From NCBI GenBank assembly GCA_900316955.1, contig ONEX01000020.1, positions 1 to 64,000 on the forward strand: a stretch of DNA of 64,000 nt, written 5' to 3'. The notes beneath the pieces are model-generated. The model ran no database searches. It was not told the DNA's origin and saw only the letters and a list, made by a program, of their open reading frames with translations. The translations under genes and the position numbers were made by a program. This stretch comes from an uncultured Bacteroidales bacterium. GTDB lineage: Bacteria; Bacteroidota; Bacteroidia; Bacteroidales; UBA932. Numbering within the stretch: the first letter of the stretch is position 1; each line of letters opens with the position of its first letter. This document shows positions 25,515 to 34,670 of this stretch, piece by piece.

Positions 25515-25611
25515 ATAAGAAAAACACAAAAAATAATCGAAAACATTTATTTTGAACTGAAACAACGCGCGAGTCGCACCGGGGCCCGGAAGAAAACCGT
25601 ATTTTGGGCGC

Positions 25612-27207
25612 ATGAAGAGAAGATTCGTGCTGCTGCTGCTGATGCTGCTGGCCGCCGCGCCGGCCGCCGCCCAGACCGACGAGGTCGTCCGGGCGGCCTT
25701 GTATCTGACCGGGGCGGACAGCCCCGAAGAACTGGACGACCGCCTCGTCGATGAACTGGAATCCTTCCGGAACCGTCCCTTGCCGCTCAACCGCGCCTCC
25801 CGGGCGCGCCTGCTGGACAGCGGGCTGCTGACGCCGTACCAGGTTGCGGCGCTCGCCGAGTACCGCAGCTTGTCCGGCGACGTGCTGTCCTTCGCCGAGT
25901 TGGAGCGGGTGGACGGATTCGGGAAGGAAGCGGTAGCGGCGCTCCGTCCCTTCCTTTCCCTGGAATCCGCCCGCCATCCCGGCGAGGCGGTCCGGGACAC
26001 GCTCAAGTTCCGCCATTCGGTTCTGGTCCGGGCGACGCTGAAGGACTTGGGCGCGAAATACCGTCTGATGGCCGGGAACGTGGAAGCGGCCGGGGCCTGG
26101 AAAGGCCGGGACGGGACATTCTACGGCCTTTACCGGCTCCCGAAAGGGAAGATTCTCGTCGGCGATTACAATGTCCGCTACGGGCAGGGACTGGCCTTCT
26201 GGAGCGCCTTCCAGCTGGCGGGGCTCTCCACCCTGGAAGCCTTCTCCAAGCGCGCGAACGGCATCGCGCCCGCCTGGTCCTTCAACGGAGCGGGGACATA
26301 CCGCGGCCTGGCGTGGGACTATACGGGCCGGCACGTCCAATGGGCGCTGTTCGGCGCGCTGGACGGCACCGTCGGCGCGCATGCCGGCTGGTTGGGCCGG
26401 CAGGGGCAGGCCGGACTCACGGTCACCCGGGAGCGGGTCTCCCTGGATGGGAAGTACGGCTTCCGCGGGGTGGATTTCTTCGGTGAAGCGGCCTGGAGCG
26501 GGAAGGCGCCCGCCGGCCTGGCCGGCAGCCTGTTCCCGCTGGGCGAGCATGGGAAAGGAGCCCTGCAGCTGCGGGCGGTTCCCAGCGCCTATTCAGGCAA
26601 GAAGAACGGCGAATACGGGGCGGCGGGCGGCGTGGCTTACCTGTCGGACAGCCGGGCCTTCAAGGTCTCCTGGACCGTCGATGTGTCCCTCCTTCCGAAG
26701 CCCGAGACCGACACGGGCCGGAAACAGGCCAAATCCACCGGCCTGCTCTCCTGGACGGTCTCGGAGAACTGGCTTTTCGAGTCCCGGCTGGTGTACCGGT
26801 GGCGTAACTACGACAGCAACCGGGCGGACGTCCGGGCGGATGCCACCTGGAGCCGGAACGCCTGGACCGTGAAGGGGAGACTGAATGGGGTCCATGACGG
26901 GGGATTCGGGCTCCTGGGCTATCTGGAAGGGGGATGGAAGCCGCCGGACTGGGCGGTCTGGGCCCGCCTGACAGCCTTCTCCACCGCCGGCTGGCAGTCC
27001 CGCATCTATGTCTATGAACGGGATGCGCCGGGCAATTTCTCCGCGCCGGCGTATTATGGGACAGGCTTTTCGGCGATGGCCTTCGCCGGTTGGAAGAAGC
27101 GGTTCCGGAAGACGACGGTCAAGCTGTATCTCCGCGGCTCGTACCGGTGGCAAAAGGAAAAGCCCGGCCAGGCCGGGCTCAAACTCCAGTTGCAGGCGGA
27201 CCGCTAG
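25612..27207 (+). CDS. helix-hairpin-helix outer-membrane beta-barrel protein
   Basis: 531 aa with a signal peptide (cleavage after AAAPAAAQ). Residues ~45-115 contain two helix-hairpin-helix-like segments (LPLNRASRARLLDSGLLTP and LERVDGFGKEAVAALRPFL), unusual in an exported protein. The rest is a succession of alternating amphipathic strands (for example LFGALDGTVGAHAGW, YRWRNYDSNRADVRADATW) as in an outer-membrane barrel, ending with strand-like LKLQLQADR. Similar HhH-plus-barrel proteins exist in Bacteroidetes; the role is unknown. Convergent with the lytic transglycosylase gene, with a 4-nt overlap. Confidence 0.75.
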   Translation: MKRRFVLLLLMLLAAAPAAAQTDEVVRAALYLTGADSPEELDDRLVDELESFRNRPLPLNRASRARLLDSGLLTPYQVAALAEYRSLSGDVLSFAELERVDGFGKEAVAALRPFLSLESARHPGEAVRDTLKFRHSVLVRATLKDLGAKYRLMAGNVEAAGAWKGRDGTFYGLYRLPKGKILVGDYNVRYGQGLAFWSAFQLAGLSTLEAFSKRANGIAPAWSFNGAGTYRGLAWDYTGRHVQWALFGALDGTVGAHAGWLGRQGQAGLTVTRERVSLDGKYGFRGVDFFGEAAWSGKAPAGLAGSLFPLGEHGKGALQLRAVPSAYSGKKNGEYGAAGGVAYLSDSRAFKVSWTVDVSLLPKPETDTGRKQAKSTGLLSWTVSENWLFESRLVYRWRNYDSNRADVRADATWSRNAWTVKGRLNGVHDGGFGLLGYLEGGWKPPDWAVWARLTAFSTAGWQSRIYVYERDAPGNFSAPAYYGTGFSAMAFAGWKKRFRKTTVKLYLRGSYRWQKEKPGQAGLKLQLQADR

Positions 27208-28688
27208 CGCTTGCCCACCTTCAGCCGCTGTCCTTCGCGGATCCGGTCGCTCTTCAGGCCGTTCCAGGACTTGATGTTCTTGACGGTCGTGTGGTTCCGC
27301 GCGGCGATCTTTCCGAGGTTGTCGCCCCTCTTGACCTTGTAGTAGACCCACTGGCCGCCGCCGGAGGCCTGCTGGCGGGAGGCCGTGGACGTGGGCCTGG
27401 AATTCCGTCCCACATCGACGGAGCCGGAGAACATCTCGGCCGCCTTGTAGTTGTAGATGGTGTCCTGGCTGTCCAGGAAGGCGTTGCTGTAATTGAACGG
27501 AAGCCGGAGGATCTGTTCGCCCTGGTTGCCCGGGACGATGTCCTTGTAGTACTGCGGGTTCAGGTCGCGGAGGTCGTCGATCGGCACGCCGATCACCTCG
27601 CTGATCTGGCGGAAGTGGAGGTTCCGGTTGATCATGAACGTGTCGATGTGCGCGGGCATCTGGACCGGAGCGGGCTCCAGGCCGTATTCCTTTGCATAGT
27701 TTATCGCATACATCGCACCCACCATCGCCGGCACGTAGCCGCGGGTTTCGCGGGGCAGGTGCGGGTAGATGGACCAGAAATCCCGCCGTCCGGCGCGCTT
27801 GATGGCCTTGTTCACGTTGCCGGAGCCGCAGTTGTAGGAGGAGATGGCGAGGCTCCAGTCGCCGAAGATGCGGTAGGCGTCCCGGAGGTACCGGGCGGCC
27901 GCATCGACGGAAGCGACCGGGTCCATCCGGTCGTCGATGTAGGAGTCGATCCGGAGGCCGTAGTTCCGGGCCGTGGAATGCATGAACTGCCACATGCCGG
28001 TCGCGCCCACGCGGGAGACCGCCACCGGGTTCAGGGCCGACTCGATGATGGCCATGTACTTCAGCTCCAGGGGAAGGCCGTACTTGCGGAAGGCTTCCTC
28101 GAAGATGGGCATGTAATACTGCGCGAGGCCGAGGATCTGGCCCATGCGGGTGGGCATCTTCTCGGAGTAGAGGACCATGTAGTTCTTGACGGTCTCGTTG
28201 TAGGGCAGCTGGATGAAGGAATTCATCTTCTGCAGCCGCTCGATGAGGACCTGGTCCGGCACCCCGGAGGAGAAATGGACGCTGTCCATGTTGTATTCGC
28301 TCTGCGGGTTCTCGCGGATCTGGCGGTGCAGGTACCAGATGCTCAGGAGGCTGTCGGTGACGTCGTCCGTGTAGTCGAGGCCGCCCTGCTGGTCATCCAC
28401 GTAGTCGCCGCCGCCGTAGGTCGGGCTGTCGAAATAGTCGACGGCCGCGCCCATCCCGGCCGCTTCCTGGAAACGCCCTCCGTCCAGCTGTTTCTGGAGG
28501 CTGTCGCGTTCCTGGGCGTCCGACTTGATCGTTTCCAGCTCCTGCTGGATCTCCTCCAGGCGCTGCCGCAGCTGGACGTTCTCCCGTTCCAGCTGTTTCC
28601 GTGTTTTTCGGTCCAGTTGCATGTCCGCTGCGGCCGGAAGCGGGGAGAGGAGGAGAAGGGCCGCGCATATGATCGTTAACTTTTTCAT
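27204..28688 (-). CDS. LysM-containing lytic murein transglycosylase (MltD-like)
   Basis: 494 aa. Signal peptide (1-21), coiled-coil region (about 25-65), then a SLT domain at about 170-310 with the catalytic Glu in IIESALNPVAVSRVGATGMW and AISSYNCGSGNV. One LysM-like segment around residues 360-400 and a clear C-terminal LysM (YYKVKRGDNLGKIAARNHTT) bind peptidoglycan. It cleaves the MurNAc-GlcNAc bond to 1,6-anhydroMurNAc. Last gene of the parA-parB-DUF5683-mltD operon, tying wall remodelling to chromosome segregation genes. Confidence 0.92.
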   Translation of the reverse strand: MKKLTIICAALLLLSPLPAAADMQLDRKTRKQLERENVQLRQRLEEIQQELETIKSDAQERDSLQKQLDGGRFQEAAGMGAAVDYFDSPTYGGGDYVDDQQGGLDYTDDVTDSLLSIWYLHRQIRENPQSEYNMDSVHFSSGVPDQVLIERLQKMNSFIQLPYNETVKNYMVLYSEKMPTRMGQILGLAQYYMPIFEEAFRKYGLPLELKYMAIIESALNPVAVSRVGATGMWQFMHSTARNYGLRIDSYIDDRMDPVASVDAAARYLRDAYRIFGDWSLAISSYNCGSGNVNKAIKRAGRRDFWSIYPHLPRETRGYVPAMVGAMYAINYAKEYGLEPAPVQMPAHIDTFMINRNLHFRQISEVIGVPIDDLRDLNPQYYKDIVPGNQGEQILRLPFNYSNAFLDSQDTIYNYKAAEMFSGSVDVGRNSRPTSTASRQQASGGGQWVYYKVKRGDNLGKIAARNHTTVKNIKSWNGLKSDRIREGQRLKVGKR

Positions 28689-28694
28689 CCGGGA

Positions 28695-29603
28695 TCAGAA
28701 TCTGAGGGTGAGGCCGACCCCCATGCCGGGGGCGGCGGCGAATTCCGGCGAGATGACCGTGGGCTCCAGCCGGAGGGTGATGTCGTCGTCCACCTCGAAG
28801 TCCTGCATGTAGGCGAAGACGTTCGCGTCGACGACCTGGATCACATAGAACAGAGCCGTGGCCAGGATGGAGTAGTCCCGGTACCGGCGGAAGACGTCGC
28901 GGTAATAGAGCGCGTTCTCCGCGGAAATCGGGGGCTTCTCAACGCCGGGATCCGTGCTCGTGGCCTGGTCATAGATCCATTTGTATCGCTCGTAGTTGCG
29001 CTTGTTGGTCGTGTAGTAGTAGACACCGCCTGCGATGGCGCCCCAGTAGATGGGAATCTTCCAATACTCGCCGTTGTACACCTGCCCGAGGCAGGGGAAC
29101 AGGATGGAGTACAGGGTGGCCTTCCCGGGATCGGGCTTCCGTTCCGCGGGGAAGGTGACGGTCATGTCCAGGAGGGAACCCCACCACACGAGCCCGGCCC
29201 CGAGGTAGGACCAGGTGCTGTATTTCTTGAACTTGTCGTCGCCGGTGGCCTTGAACTGGTTGTTGAAATGGATGCCCAGGCCCACGCCGGCGCCGATGCC
29301 GCCGTAGATGACGGGCAGTTTCCAGTACTGGCGGTTGTAGATCTGGCCGCCGCCCACGAAGACGGTGGAGCCCATGAACAGGTTCTGGACCTGTCCCGGC
29401 CGCTTGTGCGCCAGGGAGCCGAAATACTGCTTGAAGCTGAAGAGCTGGGAACTGTCCGTCTTCGCCTGCTTGGACGTGTCCGCATAGTTCTGCGAGAAGG
29501 CGTCCCGCTTGAACTGGTCATCCCGCGCCTGGCCGTGGAGGACGGCGGGCGCGAGCAAGGCGAGCAGCGCTGCGGCGAGGACGGATATGATGCGTGATTT
29601 CAT
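28695..29603 (-). CDS. DUF5683-family membrane protein
   Basis: 302 aa. Signal peptide (about 1-25), then repeated GQIYNRQYWKLPVIYGGIGA and GQVYNGEYWKIPIYWGAIAG motifs, each followed by hydrophobic stretches, which are typical of DUF5683. A further hydrophobic segment (ATALFYVIQVVDANVFAYM) lies near the C-terminus. The function is unknown; the gene is regularly next to parB and the LysM transglycosylase in Bacteroidetes. It starts 6 nt after the parB stop and ends 6 nt before the transglycosylase start. Confidence 0.85.
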   Translation of the reverse strand: MKSRIISVLAAALLALLAPAVLHGQARDDQFKRDAFSQNYADTSKQAKTDSSQLFSFKQYFGSLAHKRPGQVQNLFMGSTVFVGGGQIYNRQYWKLPVIYGGIGAGVGLGIHFNNQFKATGDDKFKKYSTWSYLGAGLVWWGSLLDMTVTFPAERKPDPGKATLYSILFPCLGQVYNGEYWKIPIYWGAIAGGVYYYTTNKRNYERYKWIYDQATSTDPGVEKPPISAENALYYRDVFRRYRDYSILATALFYVIQVVDANVFAYMQDFEVDDDITLRLEPTVISPEFAAAPGMGVGLTLRF

Positions 29604-29609
29604 GAAGGA

Positions 29610-30542
29610 CTATCCGCGGTTAGGGTCCAACGCCTGCAAGAAGCGTTCCATCTGCTCGTCCGAATCGAACCGGATGGTGATGGTGCCTTTCCCGGCCGGG
29701 GAGCGCTTCAGGGAGATGTTTTCGCCGAAATAGCGGCCCACGTTCTCCAGGAGACGGTAGTACATTTCAGGGAGCTCCTGCGGCTCTTTCTCTTCCGGTT
29801 GCGGGAGGCCTTTCTCCAGCGCGCGCACCTTCTCTTCCAACTGGCGCACGGAAAGGCCGCGGCGGACGATGAGGTCGCAGAGCATCTCCTGCGCCTTGGG
29901 GTCGTCCACGCCCAGCAGGACCTTCGCGTGGCCGACACTCACGAGGCCCACCTTGAGGTCGTGCTGGACCTTGGCGGGGAGTTTCAGAAGCCGGAGCTGG
30001 TTCGCCACGGAGGCGCGCTTCTTGCCCACGCGGTCCGCCATCTGCTCCTGCGTCAGGCGGCATTCCTCCATCAGGCGCTGGTAGCTCATCGCCACCTCGA
30101 TCGGATCCAGGTTCTCGCGCTGGATGTTCTCGACGATGGCCATCTCCAGCATGCCCTGGTCGTTCGCGTCGCGGATGTAGGCGGGAATCATGTCCATCCC
30201 GGCCTTCGTGCAGGCGCGGAAACGGCGCTCGCCGCTGATGATCTGGTACTTGGAGCCCTTCTTGCGGACGGTGATGGGCTGGATGAGCCCGAAGGTGCGG
30301 ATGGAGTCCGCCAGTTCCTGGAGGGCTTCCTCCCCGAAACTCATGCGGGGCTGGAAGGGGTTTGGCTCGATGAGGTCCACCGGGATGCGGAGGACGTCGG
30401 CCGTGACTTCGTTCTCCGGCGTGGTTCCGACCACGTCCTTGTTGATATAGCCGACCGGCTTGCGGATTTCGCGGAGGTCCGCGGCGTCGTCGCCGAGGAG
30501 GGCGCTGAGGCCCTTGCCCAGGCCATGCTGTACTTTCGCCAT
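29610..30542 (-). CDS. parB: chromosome partitioning protein ParB
   Basis: 310 aa. The N-terminal ParB/sulfiredoxin-like CTPase domain carries GERRFRA and the flanking IEPNPFQPR; the central helix-turn-helix is LTQEQMADRVGKKRASVANQ; the C-terminal dimerisation domain is short. It binds parS near the origin and spreads using CTP, stimulating ParA. It overlaps parA by one nucleotide (TAATG-type junction). No palindromic parS of the usual sequence was found in this window. Confidence 0.95.
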   Translation of the reverse strand: MAKVQHGLGKGLSALLGDDAADLREIRKPVGYINKDVVGTTPENEVTADVLRIPVDLIEPNPFQPRMSFGEEALQELADSIRTFGLIQPITVRKKGSKYQIISGERRFRACTKAGMDMIPAYIRDANDQGMLEMAIVENIQRENLDPIEVAMSYQRLMEECRLTQEQMADRVGKKRASVANQLRLLKLPAKVQHDLKVGLVSVGHAKVLLGVDDPKAQEMLCDLIVRRGLSVRQLEEKVRALEKGLPQPEEKEPQELPEMYYRLLENVGRYFGENISLKRSPAGKGTITIRFDSDEQMERFLQALDPNRG

Positions 30543-31315
30543 CAGATGTCTTCGTTCTTGGTGAGCACTTCCTCCGCCAGGTGGAGGTAGTTGGAAGTGC
30601 CGTTGTTGGTCACGTCGTAAAGGACAATGGGCTTGCCGTGCGAGGGAGCCTCGCTCAGGCGGATGGAGCGCTGGATGATCGTGTTGAACACCAGGTCCTT
30701 GAAATGCTCCCGGAGCTGCATCACCACCTGGCTGTGCACCTTCGTGCGGCCGTCGAACATCGTCACGACGAAGCCCTCGATGGTGAGGCCGGGGTTGATG
30801 TTGTTCTGCACCAGGCGGATGGTCTGGAGCAGCTTCGCGAGGCCTTCCAGGGCGAAGAACTCCGGCTGGACCGGAATCATCACGGAATCGGCCGCCGTGA
30901 GGCAGTTGACGGTGATGAAGCCCAGGGAAGGGGAGCAGTCGATGATGATGTAGTCATAGCGGTCCCGGATGGGCGCCAGGGCCTTCTTGAGGTAGGATTC
31001 GCGGTCCGGCCACTTGATCATCTCGATTTCCGAGCCCACGAGGTTGATGTGGGAGGGGATCATGTGGAGGTTCTGCAGTTCCGTCTGGATGAGGGCGTCC
31101 TCCGCGGGGATGTCCCCCCGGATGACTTCATATAAGGTGCGTTTCTCGTCGTTGTCCGGGGAGAAGTTGAGACCGGAGGTCGTGTTGGCCTGCGGGTCCG
31201 CGTCGATGATGAGCACTTTCTTCTCCAGGACCGCGAGGGACGCGGCCAGATTGATGGCCGTCGTGGTCTTGCCCACGCCGCCCTTCTGGTTCGCTATGGC
31301 GATGATTTTTCCCAT
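30542..31315 (-). CDS. parA: chromosome partitioning ATPase ParA/Soj
   Basis: 257 aa. Deviant Walker A KGGVGKTT after MGKIIAIANQ, Walker A' IIDADPQANTT, and Walker B-like YDYIIIDCSPSLG. It forms the DNA-bound gradient that moves ParB-parS complexes. The start at 31315 is the Met directly before the P-loop strand; the longer in-frame version would add an unrelated N-terminus containing the promoter region. First gene of the parA-parB-DUF5683-transglycosylase operon. Confidence 0.95.
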   Translation of the reverse strand: MGKIIAIANQKGGVGKTTTAINLAASLAVLEKKVLIIDADPQANTTSGLNFSPDNDEKRTLYEVIRGDIPAEDALIQTELQNLHMIPSHINLVGSEIEMIKWPDRESYLKKALAPIRDRYDYIIIDCSPSLGFITVNCLTAADSVMIPVQPEFFALEGLAKLLQTIRLVQNNINPGLTIEGFVVTMFDGRTKVHSQVVMQLREHFKDLVFNTIIQRSIRLSEAPSHGKPIVLYDVTNNGTSNYLHLAEEVLTKNEDI

Positions 31316-31354
31316 ATTCGTTGCTGGTCCGCCCTCGGATGGGCAAACATTCCA

Positions 31355-31386
31355 CAAATATAGGAAAATATCCCCGCCCCTGCAAG
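31355..31386 (-). promoter_or_regulatory. promoter of the parAB operon
   Basis: Minus strand: CTTG (plus 31383-31386), 20-nt spacer, TATATTTG (plus 31355-31362). Three direct repeats of TTCCAC (31350-31355, 31393-31398, 31405-31410, plus strand) flank it and might be operator sequences. Confidence 0.65.
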
Positions 31387-31550
31387 GAAATGTTCCACAA
31401 AAAGTTCCACGCTCGCGGATTGCAAGATAGATTTGGAAGTATAATAAAAAAATTGCATATTTGCGTAAGGTAGGGTGAGTAGTGGGGCTACAGGCATCTA
31501 GGATGTTGTTGTGGTCCGGTTACAAACTGAAATTTAATCTATGTTTAACT

Positions 31551-34500
31551 ATGAGAGGAATTAAGATTTTATTCTCGATTCTGGCCCTTTCCGTCAGCGT
31601 GGCGCTCGCTGCGCAGAACATCACGGTCAAGGGCACAGTGACGGACGCCTCGAACGGCGATCCGGTTCCCGCTACCTCCGTCATCGTCAGCGGCACCACG
31701 CAGGGTGTCGTTTCCGATGTGGATGGTGTCTATTCGATCAGCGTCCCTTCGGACGGCGTCCTGATCTTCTCCTCCATCGGCTATGAGACCATGCAGGTTC
31801 CCGTCCGGGGCAACCGCCTCCTGAACGTGGAGCTCACGCCCAGCGCCGAATTCCTGGACGAGACCATCGTCGTCGCCTACGGCACGGCGAAGAAGTCCTC
31901 CTATTCCGGTTCCGCTACGATGGTCCGCTCCGAGGAGCTGGCCCAAAAGCCCGTCTCCTCCGTGGAGCAGGCTCTCCAGGGCAAGATTCCCGGCCTGCAG
32001 GTGAGCACCGCCTCCGGCCAGCCGGGCGCCGCGACCACCTTCCGCATCCGCGGTACCGGTACGCTCAACGCCTCCTCCTCGCCGCTGTACGTGATCGACG
32101 GCGTGGCCACCACGAGTTCCAACTACTCCAAGAACGCTTCTGACGCGAACACCACCACCAGCATCCTGTCCAGCATCAACCCGCAGGACATCGAGTCCAT
32201 CACGGTGCTGAAGGATGCCGCGGCCGCCTCCCTGTACGGCTCCCGCGCGGCGAACGGCGTCGTGATCATCACCACCAAGACCGGCAAGGCCGGCCAGGGC
32301 CACATGAATTTCAACGCCGCCTACGGCGTCTCCGCCGTCCCGCGCCAGTACGAGATGGCGCATTCCGCGGACTACTATAAGCTCATCTTCAACAGCTACC
32401 TGGAGTCCGGCAAGGGCGCCGAGTGGGCCAACGAGCAGGCTCAGGGAACGCTCTCCTGGAACCCGTTCAACGTCGCCAACCCGTTTGACGCCAGCGGCAA
32501 CCTCGCCAGCGGCGCGAAGGTCATCATCGACACGGACTGGCAGCGCGAGGTGATGAAGAAGGGTTATTCCCAGGACTACAACCTGAGCTACTCCGGCGGC
32601 ACCGACAAGCTCAACTACTTCTTCTCCGGCGGCTACTTCGACCAGACCGGCACCACGCCCACGGCCCGCTACACCCGTTATTCCGGCAAGGCGAACATCG
32701 AGGCGCAGGTGAAGCCCTGGCTCAAGGGCGGGTTGAACGTCGTGTTCTCCTACGCCACGCAGAACTCCGAAGTCTCCCAGAGCGCCGGCGCCTCCCCGCT
32801 GTACAACGCCCTCGCCTTCCCGAACGCCGTCCCGGTGTACAAGGTCGATTCCAACGGCAACTACGTCCTGGACGAGGCCGGCGAGAAGCAGTACAACTGG
32901 ACGAACCCGGCCGCCAAGGACTTCAACCCGGTGGCCATTCCGCTGATGAACACCAACAAGGCCAATACGGCCCGCCTGCTGGCCTCCTTCTTCACCGAGG
33001 TGAAGTTCATGGACGGCCTCACCGCCCGCACGACCTTCTCGCCCGACTACGTGTCCGTGTACGATATCTTCTATTGGAACAAGTACCACGGTGACGGTCC
33101 GGCTTACAGCGGCCGCGGCGGCCGTACCCAGACCAGCGATCTGATGTTCACCAGCACCACCACGCTGAACTTCAACCGTTCCTTCGGTCTCCACACGGTG
33201 TCCGCCATGGCCGGTTACGAGTACTGGCAGAGCCGGATCACCCGCTTCGACGGCGCCGCCACCGGCTTCGCCTTCGACTTCCTCCAGGAACTGGCCGGCG
33301 CCAGCAAGCCGCAGTCCCTCACGTCCTGGTACACCGACGCCGCCCTGATCTCCTACCTGGGCCACGCCGAGTACAACTACGCCGAGAAGTACTTCGCTTC
33401 CGCTTCGTTCCGTCGGGACGGTTCCTCCGTGTTCGGCGCGGACAACAAGTGGGGCAACTTCTTCAGCGTGGGCGCCTCCTGGCGGATGAAGCAGGAGGAC
33501 TTCCTGAAAGACGTCGACTGGCTGAGCGACCTCAAGTTACGCGTCAGCTACGGTACTTCCGGTAACAACGCCGGCTTGAGCCGCTACGAGTCCCTGGGCC
33601 TCTGGACGGCCAGTGACAGCTATCAGTACGGTTACAACTCCGGTCTCGGCCACACGAGCCTCTCCAACCCGGAACTGGGCTGGGAGAAGCAGAAGATGCT
33701 GAACATCGGCCTGGACTTCGGCTTCGCCGGCAACCGCATCAACGGTTCCGTCGAGTACTTCCGGAAGACTTCCGACGACCTGCTCTACGAGTTCCCGCTG
33801 CCCGCTTCCCACGGTCTCACCAGCGTGATGATGAACCTCGCCAAGGTGCAGAACCAGGGCGTGGAGTTCAGCCTGAACGCCGTTCCCGTGCAGACGGCGG
33901 ACTTCAACTGGGACGTGAACTTCAACTTCTCCTACAACGCCGACAAGATTCTGGACCTCGCGGGTGACGACGACATCATCATGGGCGACACCAAGAAGAT
34001 CTGGAAGGTGGGCGAGAGCCAGTACATGTTCTACATGCCCACCTGGGTGGGTGTGGATCCCGCCAATGGCGACCCGCTCTGGAAAGGTGCCGACGGAAAC
34101 ACGAACAACTATTCCTTGGCCGAGTATGAGCAGCAGGGCCGCTCGACGCCTTGGGGCTTCGGTTCCCTGACGAACAACCTCTCCTGGAAGGGCCTGAGCC
34201 TCTCCTTCATGTTCTACTACAACTTGGGCGGCAAGTTCTATGACAGCCTGTACGCCAACATGATGCACGAGGGCAACAACTCCGGCAAGAACATCTGCGT
34301 GGACGAACTCAACGCCTGGACGCCGGCCAACACCAACACCGACGTGCCGAAGTTCATCAACACGAACGACAACCAGAGCAACTCCCCGAGCACGCGTTTC
34401 CTGTACAGCGCCACCTACCTGAAGCTCAAGAACGTGAACCTCTCCTACAGCCTGCCCAAGAACCTGCTCAAGAAGACGGGCATCCTCTCCGGAGCCCGCG

Positions 34501-34658
34501 TGTACGTGAACGCCGACAACCTGTTCACGGTGTTCAAGGACAAGCGCTACAAGGGCTATGACGACATCGACATCTTCGGTGTCGGCGGCTATGACGCCTA
34601 TGCGAACTACATTCCGCTCAGCCGGACCTTCACCTTCGGCGTAAATCTCACTTTCTAA
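31551..34658 (+). CDS. SusC/RagA-family TonB-dependent outer-membrane transporter
   Basis: 1035 aa. Signal peptide (ILFSILALSVSVALAA), a CarboxypepD_reg-like domain (about 25-100), a TonB-box region (ETIVVAYGTAKK), a plug domain with IRGTGTLNASSSPLYVIDGV, and a 22-strand barrel ending in FTFGVNLTF, the terminal aromatic expected for outer-membrane barrels. There is no N-terminal STN domain, so no direct link to an anti-sigma factor. It works with the SusD-like lipoprotein 12 nt downstream. Because the third gene is a peptidase and no glycosidase is present, the cargo is more likely oligopeptides, as for RagAB. Start at the ATG of MRGIKILF. Confidence 0.95.
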   Translation: MRGIKILFSILALSVSVALAAQNITVKGTVTDASNGDPVPATSVIVSGTTQGVVSDVDGVYSISVPSDGVLIFSSIGYETMQVPVRGNRLLNVELTPSAEFLDETIVVAYGTAKKSSYSGSATMVRSEELAQKPVSSVEQALQGKIPGLQVSTASGQPGAATTFRIRGTGTLNASSSPLYVIDGVATTSSNYSKNASDANTTTSILSSINPQDIESITVLKDAAAASLYGSRAANGVVIITTKTGKAGQGHMNFNAAYGVSAVPRQYEMAHSADYYKLIFNSYLESGKGAEWANEQAQGTLSWNPFNVANPFDASGNLASGAKVIIDTDWQREVMKKGYSQDYNLSYSGGTDKLNYFFSGGYFDQTGTTPTARYTRYSGKANIEAQVKPWLKGGLNVVFSYATQNSEVSQSAGASPLYNALAFPNAVPVYKVDSNGNYVLDEAGEKQYNWTNPAAKDFNPVAIPLMNTNKANTARLLASFFTEVKFMDGLTARTTFSPDYVSVYDIFYWNKYHGDGPAYSGRGGRTQTSDLMFTSTTTLNFNRSFGLHTVSAMAGYEYWQSRITRFDGAATGFAFDFLQELAGASKPQSLTSWYTDAALISYLGHAEYNYAEKYFASASFRRDGSSVFGADNKWGNFFSVGASWRMKQEDFLKDVDWLSDLKLRVSYGTSGNNAGLSRYESLGLWTASDSYQYGYNSGLGHTSLSNPELGWEKQKMLNIGLDFGFAGNRINGSVEYFRKTSDDLLYEFPLPASHGLTSVMMNLAKVQNQGVEFSLNAVPVQTADFNWDVNFNFSYNADKILDLAGDDDIIMGDTKKIWKVGESQYMFYMPTWVGVDPANGDPLWKGADGNTNNYSLAEYEQQGRSTPWGFGSLTNNLSWKGLSLSFMFYYNLGGKFYDSLYANMMHEGNNSGKNICVDELNAWTPANTNTDVPKFINTNDNQSNSPSTRFLYSATYLKLKNVNLSYSLPKNLLKKTGILSGARVYVNADNLFTVFKDKRYKGYDDIDIFGVGGYDAYANYIPLSRTFTFGVNLTF

Positions 34659-34670
34659 AACGGACGCGCT

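Noticed and set aside
29610-31410. parS site near parAB
   Set aside because: No TGTTNCACGTGAAACA-like palindrome is present; the TTCCAC copies are direct repeats only.
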